Source: Halocaridina rubra (lineage: Eukaryota; Arthropoda; Malacostraca; Decapoda; Atyidae). From it: 64,000 bases of DNA. The stretch spans positions 1-64,000 of the forward strand of contig JAXCGZ010005721.1 in NCBI GenBank assembly GCA_037179515.1, read 5' to 3'. Position 1 is the first letter of the stretch, and each line of letters starts with the position of its first letter. The translations under genes and the position numbers were made by a program. Of this stretch, positions 45,393 through 60,232 are shown one piece after another. Under the pieces are notes generated by a model that saw only the letters and a program-made list of their open reading frames with translations, searched no databases and was not told where the DNA came from.

Positions 45393-47463
45393 AGTGATTT
45401 ACATGATTGACAAGTTCAGCAAATGCATTTTAAAACTGCTGCGGTCTGTGCAGTTCTTTTGAGTGTAGCATAAATATATGGCGGCATTATTTTCAAAGAC
45501 ATACAAACATATTTTCACTCTTATTATATAGATTATTATTATTTTTTATTTTGTTTCAGCTAAGACATTATTAGACAATCAACCATGAAGCGGGTATATT
45601 TATCTGGGGCAGAAAAAGTAAAATTACAAACTAAAAAATTAAAAGCTGCGACAAGTGTTATGAAACTGATTTCTGATCAGTCTAAACAAGCTGATACTGT
45701 TGCCACTACATCCCAGAGCAAGCCAATAGGCCTACTCCTACAAGCTGAGCCACAACCAGAGAAACCAGTCAAACACTCATCCTTATGTCATGTTTCTCCA
45801 GAAACACAAACTAAGTTCTGTAACTGATGAACCATATAGTTCTGATCCAGCTGATTGGGAGGTTTCTGAAGATATGATGAATTATTTCACTCAGAAAGGA
45901 TGTTTTCATCAAAGCATTGATTTTAGTGACGAAGATTTGGTCAAATCATCTGTACAGATTGATGGTTCACAACAACGACGATTTATTTCAGTGTCAATAT
46001 TTAAACGACAAATGGCAAATGGAGAAATTATTGACAGAAATTGGTTATTTTTTCAAAAACAACAAAAAAGGTCTATAGCGTTGTATGTAAACTTTTCTCA
46101 AAAGTCTCAGATCAGTTTATAAGTGGATTCAATGACTGGAAAAATGCTGCATTTAGAATTTCTTGCCATGAAAAAGGTGAAACACAAACAATCATTATTT
46201 TCTTGGATATATCAAGAAAAAAGTGAATTCGATCATCCTTCAGTCAGGCTTATGAACAATAAGTACTGTACTACTACATGTGATATTATTTTTGGGTGAG
46301 AGAGGTCGAGCACTTAAAGGTCAAAATGATATTATTAGATCTAAGGAAAATGACAATTTTTTAGGAGCTAGAATTACTAGCTAAGTATGACGCTTTTTGT
46401 AGCATCACATCTAGACAAATTTGGCAGCTGTGGTCGTAGTCATGTTTCATATATTGTATATTGTCCACAATATGCGAGGAGTTCATTGAACTTATAGGTA
46501 AGTATATTTTAGAATCTATATTTGCTGAAGTGAAGGCCAAAATATACTTTAGAATTATTGTTGACTCAACACCTGACCTGCAAAATGTTTATCAGCTCAC
46601 ATTCATTTTTACGATATGTTGATTCCAATAAGTATGAAGCTGTAGAAAGATTCTTGAAATTCATTCCAATATCTAGTCACGTTGGCAAAGATCTTGCTAG
46701 TGTCATAGTAGAATACTTGTTCAACTGTGGACTCTCTCTGATGAACTGCTGATCACAAAATTATGATAATGCTAGTAATATGTCAGGGAAATATAAGTGA
46801 GTCCAAGTAGTCATCCGTAAATCAAATCCATTTAGCTGAGTATATACCCTGCAGTGCTCATTCACTCAACTTGGTTGGCAATGCTGCAGCAAGTTGTTGT
46901 GTAGAAGCTGTTACTTTCTTTGGTATTGGTCAAAAAGTATTCAACTTTCTGTCTGGTTCCACATATTGTTGGAAGTTATGAACTGACACACTAGGAAAAA
47001 GGTCAGATGGTTCTAGCTGAAGTCATGTGGCAAAATCCTTGTCAGAGACCCGTTGACCAGCAATGAATGATGCTGTGAGATCGCTAAAATTGAACTACTT
47101 AATAATTATTAAATTTTGGGAACTCTTCGTGAGGATGCTGATCAGAGTAAGGACACACATGTTGAGGCAAAACAACTTGCAGCACATTTATACAAGTTTG
47201 AAATCATATTTATATGTTTGTTTTGGGCAAATATACTAGAAAGAGTTGACAAAGTTAATCGTATTTTACAAGCTGAGGAACTATGCTTGAAGGCTGTTGT
47301 AGTTAGCATAAAATCACTTTTGGAATATTTCAAAAGTATTCACACTAACTTTGATCACTATGAAAACACAGCTTTTCTTAAAGTTGTTTGATGATGTAGA
47401 GTCTCCAATTTACCACTGTGAAGCAAAATAATAGTCGTACTCATAAGAAGTATTTCACACTCA

Positions 47464-48375
47464 GTGTCTGAATGGAGAAGAGTTAGTAGTGGAGTTCCAC
47501 AGGGTTCAGTTTTAGGGCCACTTTTGTTCCTTGTATATGTAAATGACCTACCAGAGTCTGTAAATTCATTCATGAATATGTTTGCAGATGATGCAAAGAT
47601 TGTGAAGAAAGTAAAAAACGAGAACAATGTTAGAGAACTTCAGGAGGATCTAAATAATCTGCATGAGTGGTCAGAAAAGTGGCTAATGAAATTCAATACT
47701 TCAAAATGTAAGGTAATGAGAATGGGTACAAGTGCAAGAAGGCCCAAGCTTGACTACTCGGTGGCTGGAGTACAACTTCAAGAGACAGAAAATGAGAGAG
47801 ACCTAGGAGTAAACATACTGGCAGAATTGTCTCCAGAAATACATATAAATGGCATAGTAAGGGCAGCACATGCATTATTATCAAATGTAAGGGTAGCCTT
47901 CAGGCACATGGACAAGGAAATGTTCAGAAATATTTATGTAACCTATGTGAGGCCAAAACTCGAATATGCAGCCCCCTTTTGGAATCCGCACTTGAAAAAG
48001 CACATAGCTAAGCTTGAAAAAGTTCAAAGACATGCCACGAAACTGGTGCCAGAAATACGCAATCTCAGTTATGATGAGAAGCTGAGGGAATTAGACTTAC
48101 CATCACTCGAAGCTAGAAGAGTGAGGGGGGATATGGTGACAGTCTTTAAATTCCTTCATGGTTATGATAGAGTGGATAGGGATCGATATTTCGATATGGC
48201 TGGCTCTAGAACTAGAGGTCATAGTTTGAAGCTTCGTAAGAAAACTTCTTTGCAGGATGTAAGGAAATACTTTTTCAGTGTAAGAGTAGTTGATAATTGG
48301 AATTCGCTAAGCGAGGAGGTAGTTAATGCTATCTCAATCCATAGTTTTAAGGACAGGTATGATAAGTATCACTAA
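47464..48375 (+). pseudogene. CR1/jockey-like reverse transcriptase, 3' part
   Basis: An open 303-residue frame begins near EWRRVSSGVPQGSVLGPLLF (RT motif B). It contains the catalytic box MFADDAKI with both aspartates, then LNNLHEWSEKWLMKFNTSKC, LGVNILAELSPE, YVRPKLEYAAPFWNP and the C-terminal VVDNWNSLSEEVV segment, ending in a natural stop. The N-terminal RT motifs and the endonuclease are missing, as expected of a 5'-truncated LINE insertion. The frame is unbroken, so the copy is younger than the hAT that hosts it. Confidence 0.85.
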
Positions 48376-48452
48376 GTCTAAAATGGAACCGATCAGGAGA
48401 CGGGAAGATACGAGCTTTGGGCTCTTTCCCGTAAACACAATTAGGTAATCAC
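47464..48452 (+). mobile_element. 5'-truncated CR1/jockey-like LINE
   Basis: It comprises the open RT frame plus a short 3' UTR (GGGAAGATACGAGCTTTGGG) ending near CACAATTAGGTAATCAC. It lies within the hAT transposase pseudogene in the same orientation. The hAT reading resumes soon after 48452. Confidence 0.8.
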
Positions 48453-49617
48453 AGAAACTGATAGAAATGACTCAAATGAGCATAATTTCACACCTAGAGA
48501 AAAATTTCGCTCCCAAACTCTCTTAGTTGTCTACGACAATCTTATCACTGAGATAAGTAGACGTTAAACTGCCTATTCACAAGTTCATGGTAACTTCTCA
48601 TTTCGTTTTTATTATAGTAATGAAGATCTTAACAGCATCAAAGAAGCTGCTAGAAACCTTGTGGTAAAGTATAAAGGAGACTTGGAGATTGATCTGGAGA
48701 CTTAAATTATTCAATTTCATAAACATATGTCCCTTAAAATTGATGACCCATATCATGACAATGTTCTAAATATTGCTTCAAAATTTCTTGCAGTGACATC
48801 ACAGTCTTCTCCAAATGTTGCTATTGCTGTACATATCTATATTACACTGCCATGCAGTGTTTGTGAAGGAGATCGATCATTCTAAAAATTAAGTCACATA
48901 AAAACTGAAAAAAGATCCACAATGGGACAAAATTGCCTTAACTGGTTGAGTTTAATAAGCACTCAGCATGAGCTGGCAAAAACAAATATTTACAAAATAT
49001 TATTGATAAATTAGCTCGTGCAAAAGCTAGGAAAATTGCATTATAAATTGTAGCTTTATTGCATTAAGTGGCATGTCATTTAAAGTATGTCTTTATATTT
49101 TTCCCTGATTGGCTTTAGTGTGAAGAAATAAAATTATATGTTTTTGCCCTATTTTTGTAACAAGGCCCAAAGGCGTCATTTGGGGGTCTTAGGGTAGCAG
49201 TGTCCTCCTTTCAATGCTCTGCTAGCCCCCCCTAAGATCTGGCTGCCCCTACAACCTAACCCAGACAAATTGAACATCAAACTGATATTCTGAATCATCA
49301 ATTTCTGAATATTCATTAATGTGCAACGTTTGATTATGTGCATTATATAAGGTTAGTTTAATCTGCAAAGTACAGCATACTCTCAAAATAAGCATAATTA
49401 AACTAATCCTACTGACTGTGTATTGCTCAAATTTCTTCAATATTGCTTGGCATATAACTTCAAAATGCTCCTAGAGTTGCTCATATTTAAAATATTTTCT
49501 TGGAGGGCTTACAGCACCCCCCCCAAACCCCCACCTGATTAGGCTCACTTTGATTGCCTGACAGGGCCCCTTCTGCATCCTTAACCTAAGGGCCCAAAAG
49601 GGTCTTAATCCGGCACT

Positions 49618-50070
49618 ACCAACTACACCACTGAAGGTTAAAAGGGAAACAAACCTTACTTATTTATCTGCTATACTAGGAATGAGCGCATTCTATTTGA
49701 ATGCCACTCTGGTAGCACCTTGGTACAGTAATTATGTCTCCTAGGTTCAAATCCCGGTTGGGATAAAAATGATTCATGTTTTCACATATGGTAATGTGCT
49801 TATTTGATTATGGTTGGTCTCATATGAGATTGAGATTTGAATCAAATGTGAAAATGAAACCACGAGTGAGATTGGGGGAAACTAATATAAACAAACCGGC
49901 ATTCAGATAGAATGCCTGCATTCCTAGTATAGCAGATAAAGCTGTACAGTAAGGTTTATTTCCCCTTTAACCTTTAATGGTGCAGTTGGTAGCGCCTTGG
50001 TACAGAATTTATGTCTTAGGTTCAAATCCCAGTTGGAGTAAAAATTATTCATGCTTTCACATATAATAAT
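49618..50070 (+). mobile_element. tRNA-like SINE units, inverted junction
   Basis: After the hAT end the interrupted - strand unit continues (CTACCAACTACACCACTGAAGG to about 49708). The sequence then switches to + strand units: GGTTCAAATCCCGGTTGG at 49744, and GTGCAGTTGGTAGCGCC (about 49980) with GGTTCAAATCCCAGTTGG at 50019. Two oppositely oriented sets therefore meet near 49708. Confidence 0.6.
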
Positions 50071-50073
50071 GTG

Positions 50074-50302
<229 letters not shown>

Positions 50303-50930
50303 TAAGGCATTTCAGAGATGCCTATAAGTGCCGGATGGCAGTGACACGCTCGATACCCACCGATCGCATGAGTAGCTACAGAGAGGCAGTGAGAGATCAA
50401 ACCTTGTCAGGGGCAGACGTCACATCCACAGCTTAACAGTCTCCCCCTTGGGGGCGGGAATCTGAAACCAATAGTGACAGGAAATATAGAAATGGGAGCT
50501 CTGAGGAATTAATTGTTAATCTAGAAATAAACACACCAAAAGAAGATGCTTATCTGTTATCACCAACCACGCTACCAAAATAAGAACAACACCACAATTA
50601 TTAGTGTAAAATAATGGGATGAAAATCCTACCACATTGCTGACACTCGATGGAATAGTGTTCACACGACAATTGGTGAACAGCTCGGGATCAATCCAGGC
50701 TGATACTTCAACGAAGAGAAAGAAGAATTTAAAAAATACAGAAGGAATAAATATGAAGCATCTATGGAAGAAATATTTGAGTGATGAAGAAATTTCTACA
50801 CTTACAAGCAGCGAGAGAGAAAAAACTTCTAGACGTTTACAAGCAGCGAGAGAGTGACACCGAGAAAGTCTGAGCTCCCCCTTCACCTACATTATCATAT
50901 TACCTGATCCAGGCACTTTCTCCCACCCCC

Positions 50931-51260
50931 GTGTTGGCAAGGCCCCCCAGCAATAAAAGGACAACAAGTGTCTTCATGTACACTACCATCACAGCGAGCC
51001 GAAGTGTGACCAGGGCTTTGAGTGAAAAAAACCCTTGCCAGATGTATATGCTGCCAGATCCAACCAAGAAGATGGTGATTCATCGATTTTACGCAAGAGA
51101 TGGAGAATTTGGCGGGAACCTCCTGCGCCCAGAAGAAAGAAGAACCCCCTCCTCCATAGCCTTCTGCCGTGATGTTCTTCTTCAAGCAGTTTCTCAAAAG
51201 AGCTTAAGTACTTGTGATCTGTATCCAGTGAGTAATGAGACAATTACTAAAAGAAATTGA
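50931..51260 (+). pseudogene. Degenerate gag-like ORF
   Basis: A + frame of 109 residues contains TASRSVTRALSEKNP, YMLPDPTKKMVIHRFYAR and SSIAFCRDVLLQA. These align with the C-terminal half of the 220-residue ORF at 57052. The N-terminal coiled-coil part is missing or out of frame. Function is unknown. Confidence 0.55.
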
Positions 51261-51789
51261 GGTCAGCGGTTATGCTCTGACTCAGCCAACCCGCCTATGA
51301 GGGTTGTGGCCCTGGTAAGTTAATAAAAGTAGAATTTCTGTACCCATTACTAACAAGGATAATTTGCACTAATAGCTATAAGCAGTAATAAACTTCGTTT
51401 TTGATATTATTTGAGTAAAATAATGAGAAATTGCATTTGAAGGGTGTTCAGTTTAATTGTATTAATGCCTAAGTTGATTTTTAAGAAGGAAAATGTATTG
51501 ATTTTAATTGAAAAGGTTTAATGTACGTGTAAAATCATTTTTATATTAATCTCTTAAAGTGTAAGAAATCGAGTGCAAAAATCCTTGCACCTGTTTTCAA
51601 GGTCCTTTCTTTTTATTATTTTTTTTTTGCGGGTGTAATATTTTGGCGAGAAAAAATTTTAACAGAGATGACAGATCGTTCTTCTAATGTCTTTATGATG
51701 GAGAAATTAATATTAAAATATGTGTGTAGCATGTCTCTTTGAAGAATAAGAAACTTTTGTGATATTATTTAGATATGAGTTTCTTTTTT

Positions 51790-52075
51790 TATGCATTAAT
51801 ACAGAGAAGTAATCTATTTAGATAATTATGTGAAATTTTGATATGTAATACAAAGAAGTATTCTATATAGAAAAATTATGTGAAATTTTGATATGTAATG
51901 CAGAGATGTAATCTATTTAGATAATTATGTGAAACTTTGATATGTAATACAGAAAAGTAATCTATTTTGATAATTATGTGAAACTTTGATATATAATACA
52001 GAGAAGTAATCTATCTACATAATCAAGTGAAACTTTAGATCATATAAAGAAGTCATCTAATTAGATAATTATGCC
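51790..52075. repeat. About 60-bp tandem repeat
   Basis: Four to five diverged units each contain AGTAATCTATTTAGATAA, TTATGTGAAACTTTGATA and TGTAATACAGAGA. The array lies inside the diverged LTR element and is not seen in the young one. Confidence 0.85.
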
Positions 52076-52828
52076 CTGTTTACATCTAAAATAATTATAA
52101 TTAACAGATGATAGATATCTTTAAAATATTTAATGCTTCACCCAAAATAGGCATTTCAGAAATTGATGGTAGGGAGTGATGTAATGTGATATTAGCGGCC
52201 ACCCAAGTGGTGTCCTGTGTTTGGTAAGTTAGGCAAGGGCTCTTTGTATATTGTATTTAGACCAAAAGGTGTGTGTTTACAAAGAGATGACAATATCTAT
52301 GCCTCAACCCATTAGCCTCTCACACCTCTGTCTCCCTGATCAATGGAGGTCAGAATTGTTTCACATTTCTATGTTATTCCCACGAGAACCGATAGCCAGC
52401 CTCCACTTATGTTACAGTGTTCTTTGTACCAAACTGGCAACCTTTAGGCATGCCCCTCACATTATAGGTAATTGGTTGTAACCCCCTACTCTGGAAGCCT
52501 ATTGGTGGAGGTGTGCCCAAGGATACCACACCCTGCCATCTTGGGGATACAAAAGAGTCAACCCACGACTGAGTAAGTTAGAGGAGAAGCAGTCAGAGTC
52601 TTGAGGGCGTTTATACAGACTTAACATTTACGTTAAGGGGACGGGGGCATTGAGGTGTATAGGTATCACGTAGCTTCTAAATAAATTAAGAGCTACATAA
52701 CTTTGCATATCTATCATCACCTCGCACGCTGTAGCTCTGGCCTGTTAGTGTAGAGAATATCTATACGACACTGGTGGCATACTGGTGGAACATAGCATTA
52801 CGACTTCTGTTGGGATATTCATCTATAC

Positions 52829-56097
<3,269 letters not shown>

Positions 56098-56101
56098 TGT
56101 T

Positions 56102-56106
<5 letters not shown>

Positions 56107-56149
<43 letters not shown>
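56107..56149. repeat. (TA)n array, insertion site of the young LTR element
   Basis: A short TA run between T9 and the 5' LTR. The other side of the LTR element (63247-63380) is also TA, so the target was a (TA)n array. Confidence 0.95.
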
Positions 56150-56153
<4 letters not shown>

Positions 56154-56974
56154 GTATGACTTCCGCCATGCTGAAGCCAGAATCTGAAACTTGTAACAGA
56201 TCTTGAGCGGAAACGGTTGGTCGAGGGCACGGATATTTTATTACCATGTTTGTAGAAAGTGCCAAGGAAATATATGACCGGAACCGTGAGACTTAGGACC
56301 TGGCATCGAGAAGGGCAAGAAAGGACAGGAAGCTAGCCATTTCCTAAACCACAACAAACATAAACAAGTGTTTCGTACGCAGGTACACGCCCAGGGGAAA
56401 TGCCCAATAACTCCTCCCCGGAAGTAGGTGGGATTCCACTTTGAACCTGGCGCTGATTAGCTGGGACTAGATCTGACTGATTTCATTGGAGAATTGGATG
56501 TTAAGCCACGCCCTGCCCCTGGGGGTATTTAAAGAGCCACCCAGGGCAGGGACAGTTAGTTAGACCTTTGCCAGGGGCACGAATAGATCATAGATTGTGA
56601 TAGTCATAGGGTGGGGGCATTGGGGCATTGAGGCGTCGGATGTGTTGTACTCTAGAATAAATATAAGTAAAGGAACTACTGCTTGTCCATTCTTACCTTG
56701 TACCCATCAGGTACTAATATAAACCACGCTACCATAATAATTATAAACATATATACGTAGGAGGAAAAGCCCTACGTCAGTGGTGTCATTAGATGGGATA
56801 AACAAAACTAATACGACAGTGGTGACGCTCGGTGAGACAATAATAAAAGCACTACGTCAGTGGTGACAAGCGGTGAGGTAACCCAGTCATCTTACAAAGT
56901 GTGAGTTCAAGTGGAGGTCCATAACCTCCACGTCAGTGGTGGCTTACGGTGGAATAGCTATAACCCCCACGTCA
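56150..56974 (+). repeat. 5' LTR
   Basis: It runs from TG to CA and is 825 bp long. It holds a TATA-like GTATTTAAAG at about 56525-56534 and a polyadenylation signal AATAAA at 56656-56661. Its 3' end is an array of primer-site-like repeats (listed separately). Confidence 0.92.
56526..56533 (+). promoter_or_regulatory. LTR TATA-like box
   Basis: TATTTAAA, 130 bases before the AATAAA in the same LTR, is placed as expected for an LTR promoter. The same word occurs at the equivalent place in the 3' LTR. Confidence 0.55.
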
Positions 56975-56993
56975 GTGGTGGCAGCGGTGGGAT
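56775..56993 (+). repeat. Ladder of primer-binding-site-like repeats
   Basis: The junction motif CGTCA-g-TGGTG...GGTGRGAT occurs at 56775, 56814, 56855, 56931 and 56970, with a degenerate unit near 56885. Spacings are 39, 41, 76 (about two units) and 39. Only the last unit spans the real LTR end and the primer site. The others lie inside the LTR and are repeated in the 3' LTR. Confidence 0.85.
56976..56993 (+). promoter_or_regulatory. Primer-binding site (tRNA-Leu type)
   Basis: TGGTGGCAGCGGTGGGAT begins one base after the 5' LTR. From memory it is the complement of the 3' end of a tRNA-Leu (AAG type), including CCA. It would prime minus-strand DNA synthesis. Confidence 0.72.
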
Positions 56994-57000
56994 CTTCACG

Positions 57001-57001
<1 letters not shown>

Positions 57002-57032
<31 letters not shown>
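57002..57032 (+). repeat. Oligo-A tract after the primer site
   Basis: About 31 adenines in a row lie between the primer-binding site and the gag-like ORF, in the predicted leader. Confidence 0.95.
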
Positions 57033-57033
<1 letters not shown>

Positions 57034-57051
57034 ATACGAAGAGACAGGTGA

Positions 57052-57714
57052 ATGCCAGTGCAGACCCGTGCAGAGAAAATAAGAATGGCAAAAGCAGAAA
57101 TCCAACATCTCACAATTCAAGAAATGAGTGACGAGGCCAAACACCGGAGAATTCTCGAACTGGAGGAGCAAGTGCGGCGCCTACAAGCACGCGCCGACGC
57201 CGCTCCGTCGAGAAGGAACTTGGCCGACGCCGACAGCGAAACCGACGCCTCAAACATCGACGAACAGCCGGCCGCTCCGAACCCCGTGGTGACACAGGGA
57301 ACGCAGCAGGCCCAGCCCCCACCCTGTGCCCTGGTTGTAAAGACGCCTCGAGTTAAAAATTTACTTTTATACCTCGACGGCGCAAATGTAAAAGACCGTG
57401 AATGTCCGTCCATAATTCCCGCGACCGACTTCCTGAAATACTTGGGTCTGCGGATGAGAAGTGACGAGTGCTCAAATAGAGAATATTATAAAACTTGGAA
57501 GGAACTATTTCTAAGATATTTCTTAGTAAGCCGAAGTGTGACCGGAGCATTGAGTGAAAATGCCCATTACAAGAGGTATAAGTTGCCGGATCCGACCAAG
57601 AAGACGGCGATTCGACGATTTTACGCGAAGAGAAGAAGGAGAACCCTCTCCTTCCTTGCCTTCTGCCATGAAGTTTTTCAGGACCACCTCCTTAAAATAG
57701 CTAAGTACTTGTGA
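57052..57714 (+). CDS. Gag-like ORF of the young LTR element
   Basis: An intact 220-residue frame begins with ATG 60 bases after the primer-binding site. The N-terminal 70 residues are charged, with a probable coiled coil (RRILELEEQVRRLQARAD). A low-complexity acidic and Pro/Gln-rich linker follows. The C-terminal half is compact and basic, with SRSVTGALSE, YKLPDPTKKTAIRRFYAKRR and FLAFCHEVFQ. There is no CCHC zinc knuckle. Position and composition suggest a capsid-like or packaging protein, but I do not recognise the family. The region is GC-rich against its surroundings. The C-terminal half is recognisably conserved in the diverged element at 50931, including LPDPTKK and RFYA. Confidence 0.65.
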   Translation: MPVQTRAEKIRMAKAEIQHLTIQEMSDEAKHRRILELEEQVRRLQARADAAPSRRNLADADSETDASNIDEQPAAPNPVVTQGTQQAQPPPCALVVKTPRVKNLLLYLDGANVKDRECPSIIPATDFLKYLGLRMRSDECSNREYYKTWKELFLRYFLVSRSVTGALSENAHYKRYKLPDPTKKTAIRRFYAKRRRRTLSFLAFCHEVFQDHLLKIAKYL

Positions 57715-60188
57715 TCTGTATCCAGTGAGTAATGGGACAATTAGTAAAAGAAATTGAGGTCGGTGGACGCCGCCATTTTATCTTGTAGTTATGCTTTGAC
57801 TCAGCCAACCCGCTTATAAGGGGTGTGGCGCTTAATAAGTTGATAAAAGTAGAATTTCTGTACCCATTACTAACATGGATAATTTGTACTAATAGCTATA
57901 AGCAGTAATAAACTCCGTTTTTTTGTTATAATTTGAGTAATGTAAAGAAATTTCGTTGGAAGTGCGTTCCATTTATTTGTATTAATGCTTAGATTGAATT
58001 TTAAGAACGCGAATGTATCGATTTTTAATTGAAAAAATTTAATGCACGTGAAATCACTGTTACAGTATATTAATTTCTTAAGTGTAAGAATTATAGTGAG
58101 AAATATACGTGCATCTGCTTTTGAGGGTTTCATAAACCACGTGTGGTTTTCGAGAAAGGAATGCGGAAGTGACCATTCGATCTCCCAACCTCGTCATTAT
58201 AAATCTGTAGTTTTAAAGTACGTGTAAAATCATTGTTATGTTAATTTCTTAAAGCGTAAGAAATCGAGTGTCAAGATTGCGCCTGTTTTCAAGGTTCTTT
58301 CTTTTTTTGTTTGTTATTTTCTCCTTGGGAGGAATGTTTTAGCGAAAGAAAGACATAAACGACAGATCGTTCTTTTTGTGTTATGATGATGGGGAATTAA
58401 TATTACGATACGTGTGTGGCATGTTCTTTTTGAAGAATAAGAAATTTTCGTGATATTAGTTAGAGATGGGTTTTTTTTATTTCACGCTATGCAGGTGAAA
58501 GTAACAGTAAATTAGAGTAGTTTGTGCTGTCCTAGAATAGGGAAGGTTTTTCAGTGTCACCCAAACGTAGCTTCAAGGGAGTAGAATGTTTGTTTGTTCG
58601 TTAGAATGGGACTTAGGACTGGTGAGGAAGTCTGTGACCGCACGGCTCAGCCGAGATTTCACCTTTAATCTCCTTCAGAGAGATAAGGGAAAGGGAAACC
58701 AACGCGTTGTAAATAAAAGGGAATTTTACAGAAAGGGGATGATTGTCTTGAAAGGGATTAGCGAATGAGTATGAATGACTGGGGGTATAATGGGGGGTTG
58801 CTCTAGGGGGTGAAATCGCGGAAAAGCACCGTTAGGAAGCATGATTGGGGAGTCTGCGAGGATCGTTCCCCTGCTCCGCCAGGTCCTTCTGCATGCCATA
58901 TCAGAGTGTATTTATGGGAGGTGATGCGCTGTTGCAATATCTAGTGAGGGATATGGATGAGAAGGTAATTCTCCACCTGCCCAGATATGGTTGAAATGCC
59001 GAGTTTGTTTTATTTTTGTTTTGTCCCCTACTCCGCCATTGAGATTATTATTCGATTTCCGAGAGATTCCAAGATAGATGTTACGTGATAAAGGACGTGA
59101 ATCTATGAATAATTCTTTATTTTCTTTGCTAGCTGCAGTATATACATTATTTGTCTGAAGAGATATGTTAGATTGATAAAGTAAAACTTTGCGAGTTTTA
59201 GCCATGATAATGTTTTATCAAAATTATTTCGGCTTGGTCATAAAGAAAGAGTGAGAGCTGACACGAAATGACAACAAGAATGTTACACAGCTGTATCCCG
59301 TATTTGAGAGAGCAGATATAAGTCAAATTCGAGATAGTAAAAGAAGATATATATTTTATGTTTGAATTGTTTATGTACAACTCCGTACGAGATTTTGAAG
59401 TTTACGCAAAATGCATTCTTTACTGTTGATAATGAAATATACTTTTTGTTTTTATTATTGCATACACAGAGATAGACTTTTTATATTCTTAGATACCCGT
59501 TTTTGTTATAGTTCTTTTTGTATTGAAGAAATCTTTAAAATCTTACTTAAAGGATTCTGAAAAGATTATCTAGAGATAACCATGGTTAATCCCTAGCATT
59601 TTCGTGAATTTTAGATTACAATTGGGCTAATTAAAGATAATTGAGATTATTAGAGATTATTTGCTGAGTTTTAAAGTTAAAATTAATGACACTTAAGTCC
59701 TTTTTAAGAAGTTATTAAGAAAAGGATATTTGTACTTTTGTTGATAGTAGTAGGGATACTGTCACATATGATTTTAGTTTTTTTGCTTTAATTTCATCAG
59801 TGTGTGTGCTTCGACTTAACCCTCTGATTTATAGTATGAAAAGAGAGAGATTGTCATTATAGACAAGGATGTGTATGCTGTTACAGTAAAGTCCTTATCA
59901 AGATTAAACAGAGAGGAATGGATTTATGCTTCGATAGTTCTGCAGTTGTACACTAAGTTCTTTTGCTTTTGTTTTGTTAATGAGGAAATAAGAATAGCCC
60001 TCTGACAATAAACGTAAGACTCTATCGATAGTCATTGCTAACGTTTGTTCACGTTCATTTGTTTATTTATTTTATTATTAGAGATACTCTGCGACACTTT
60101 TTTATTTTCAGTACAAGTTAAAAGGACGAAGGCAAGTCTCAGCTGACTTGTGAGTGGAAACCGCAATGTATTTCACGGTCGCCCAGTC

Positions 60189-60232
<44 letters not shown>

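Larger units (their letters stand above)
45585..49030 (+). pseudogene. hAT transposase pseudogene, TTF-type zinc-finger class
   Basis: It starts MKRVYLSGAEKVKLQTKK. An acidic segment (SSDPADWEVSEDMMNYF) follows, then a region like the TTF zinc finger of ZMYM1-type proteins (RNWL, then VYSVVCKLFSK, with the C-x2-C spacing of the family partly kept). Downstream remnants are YIPCSAHSLNLVGNAAASC and FFGIGQKVFNFLSGSTY (catalytic core), and after the LINE the dimerisation part ITLPCSVCEGDRSF followed by RSTMGQNCLNWLSLI. There are many stops and shifts. It is an old, dead copy. Confidence 0.78.
45187..49617 (+). mobile_element. ZMYM1-like hAT element, LINE inside
   Basis: The left end CAGTGGCGGACTACC and the right end GTCTTAATCCGGCACT are inverted (CAGTG-CGGA family form). 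Subterminal AAGGGCCC words occur on both sides. A degenerate transposase reads from 45585 to about 49030 and is split by a LINE at about 47464-48452. The element sits inside a SINE unit. I could not find a clean 8-bp duplication at its ends. Confidence 0.75.

Noticed and set aside
58586..58768. 60-residue ORF in the LTR element interior
   Set aside because: Short, no domain, and not conserved in the diverged element as far as I can see.
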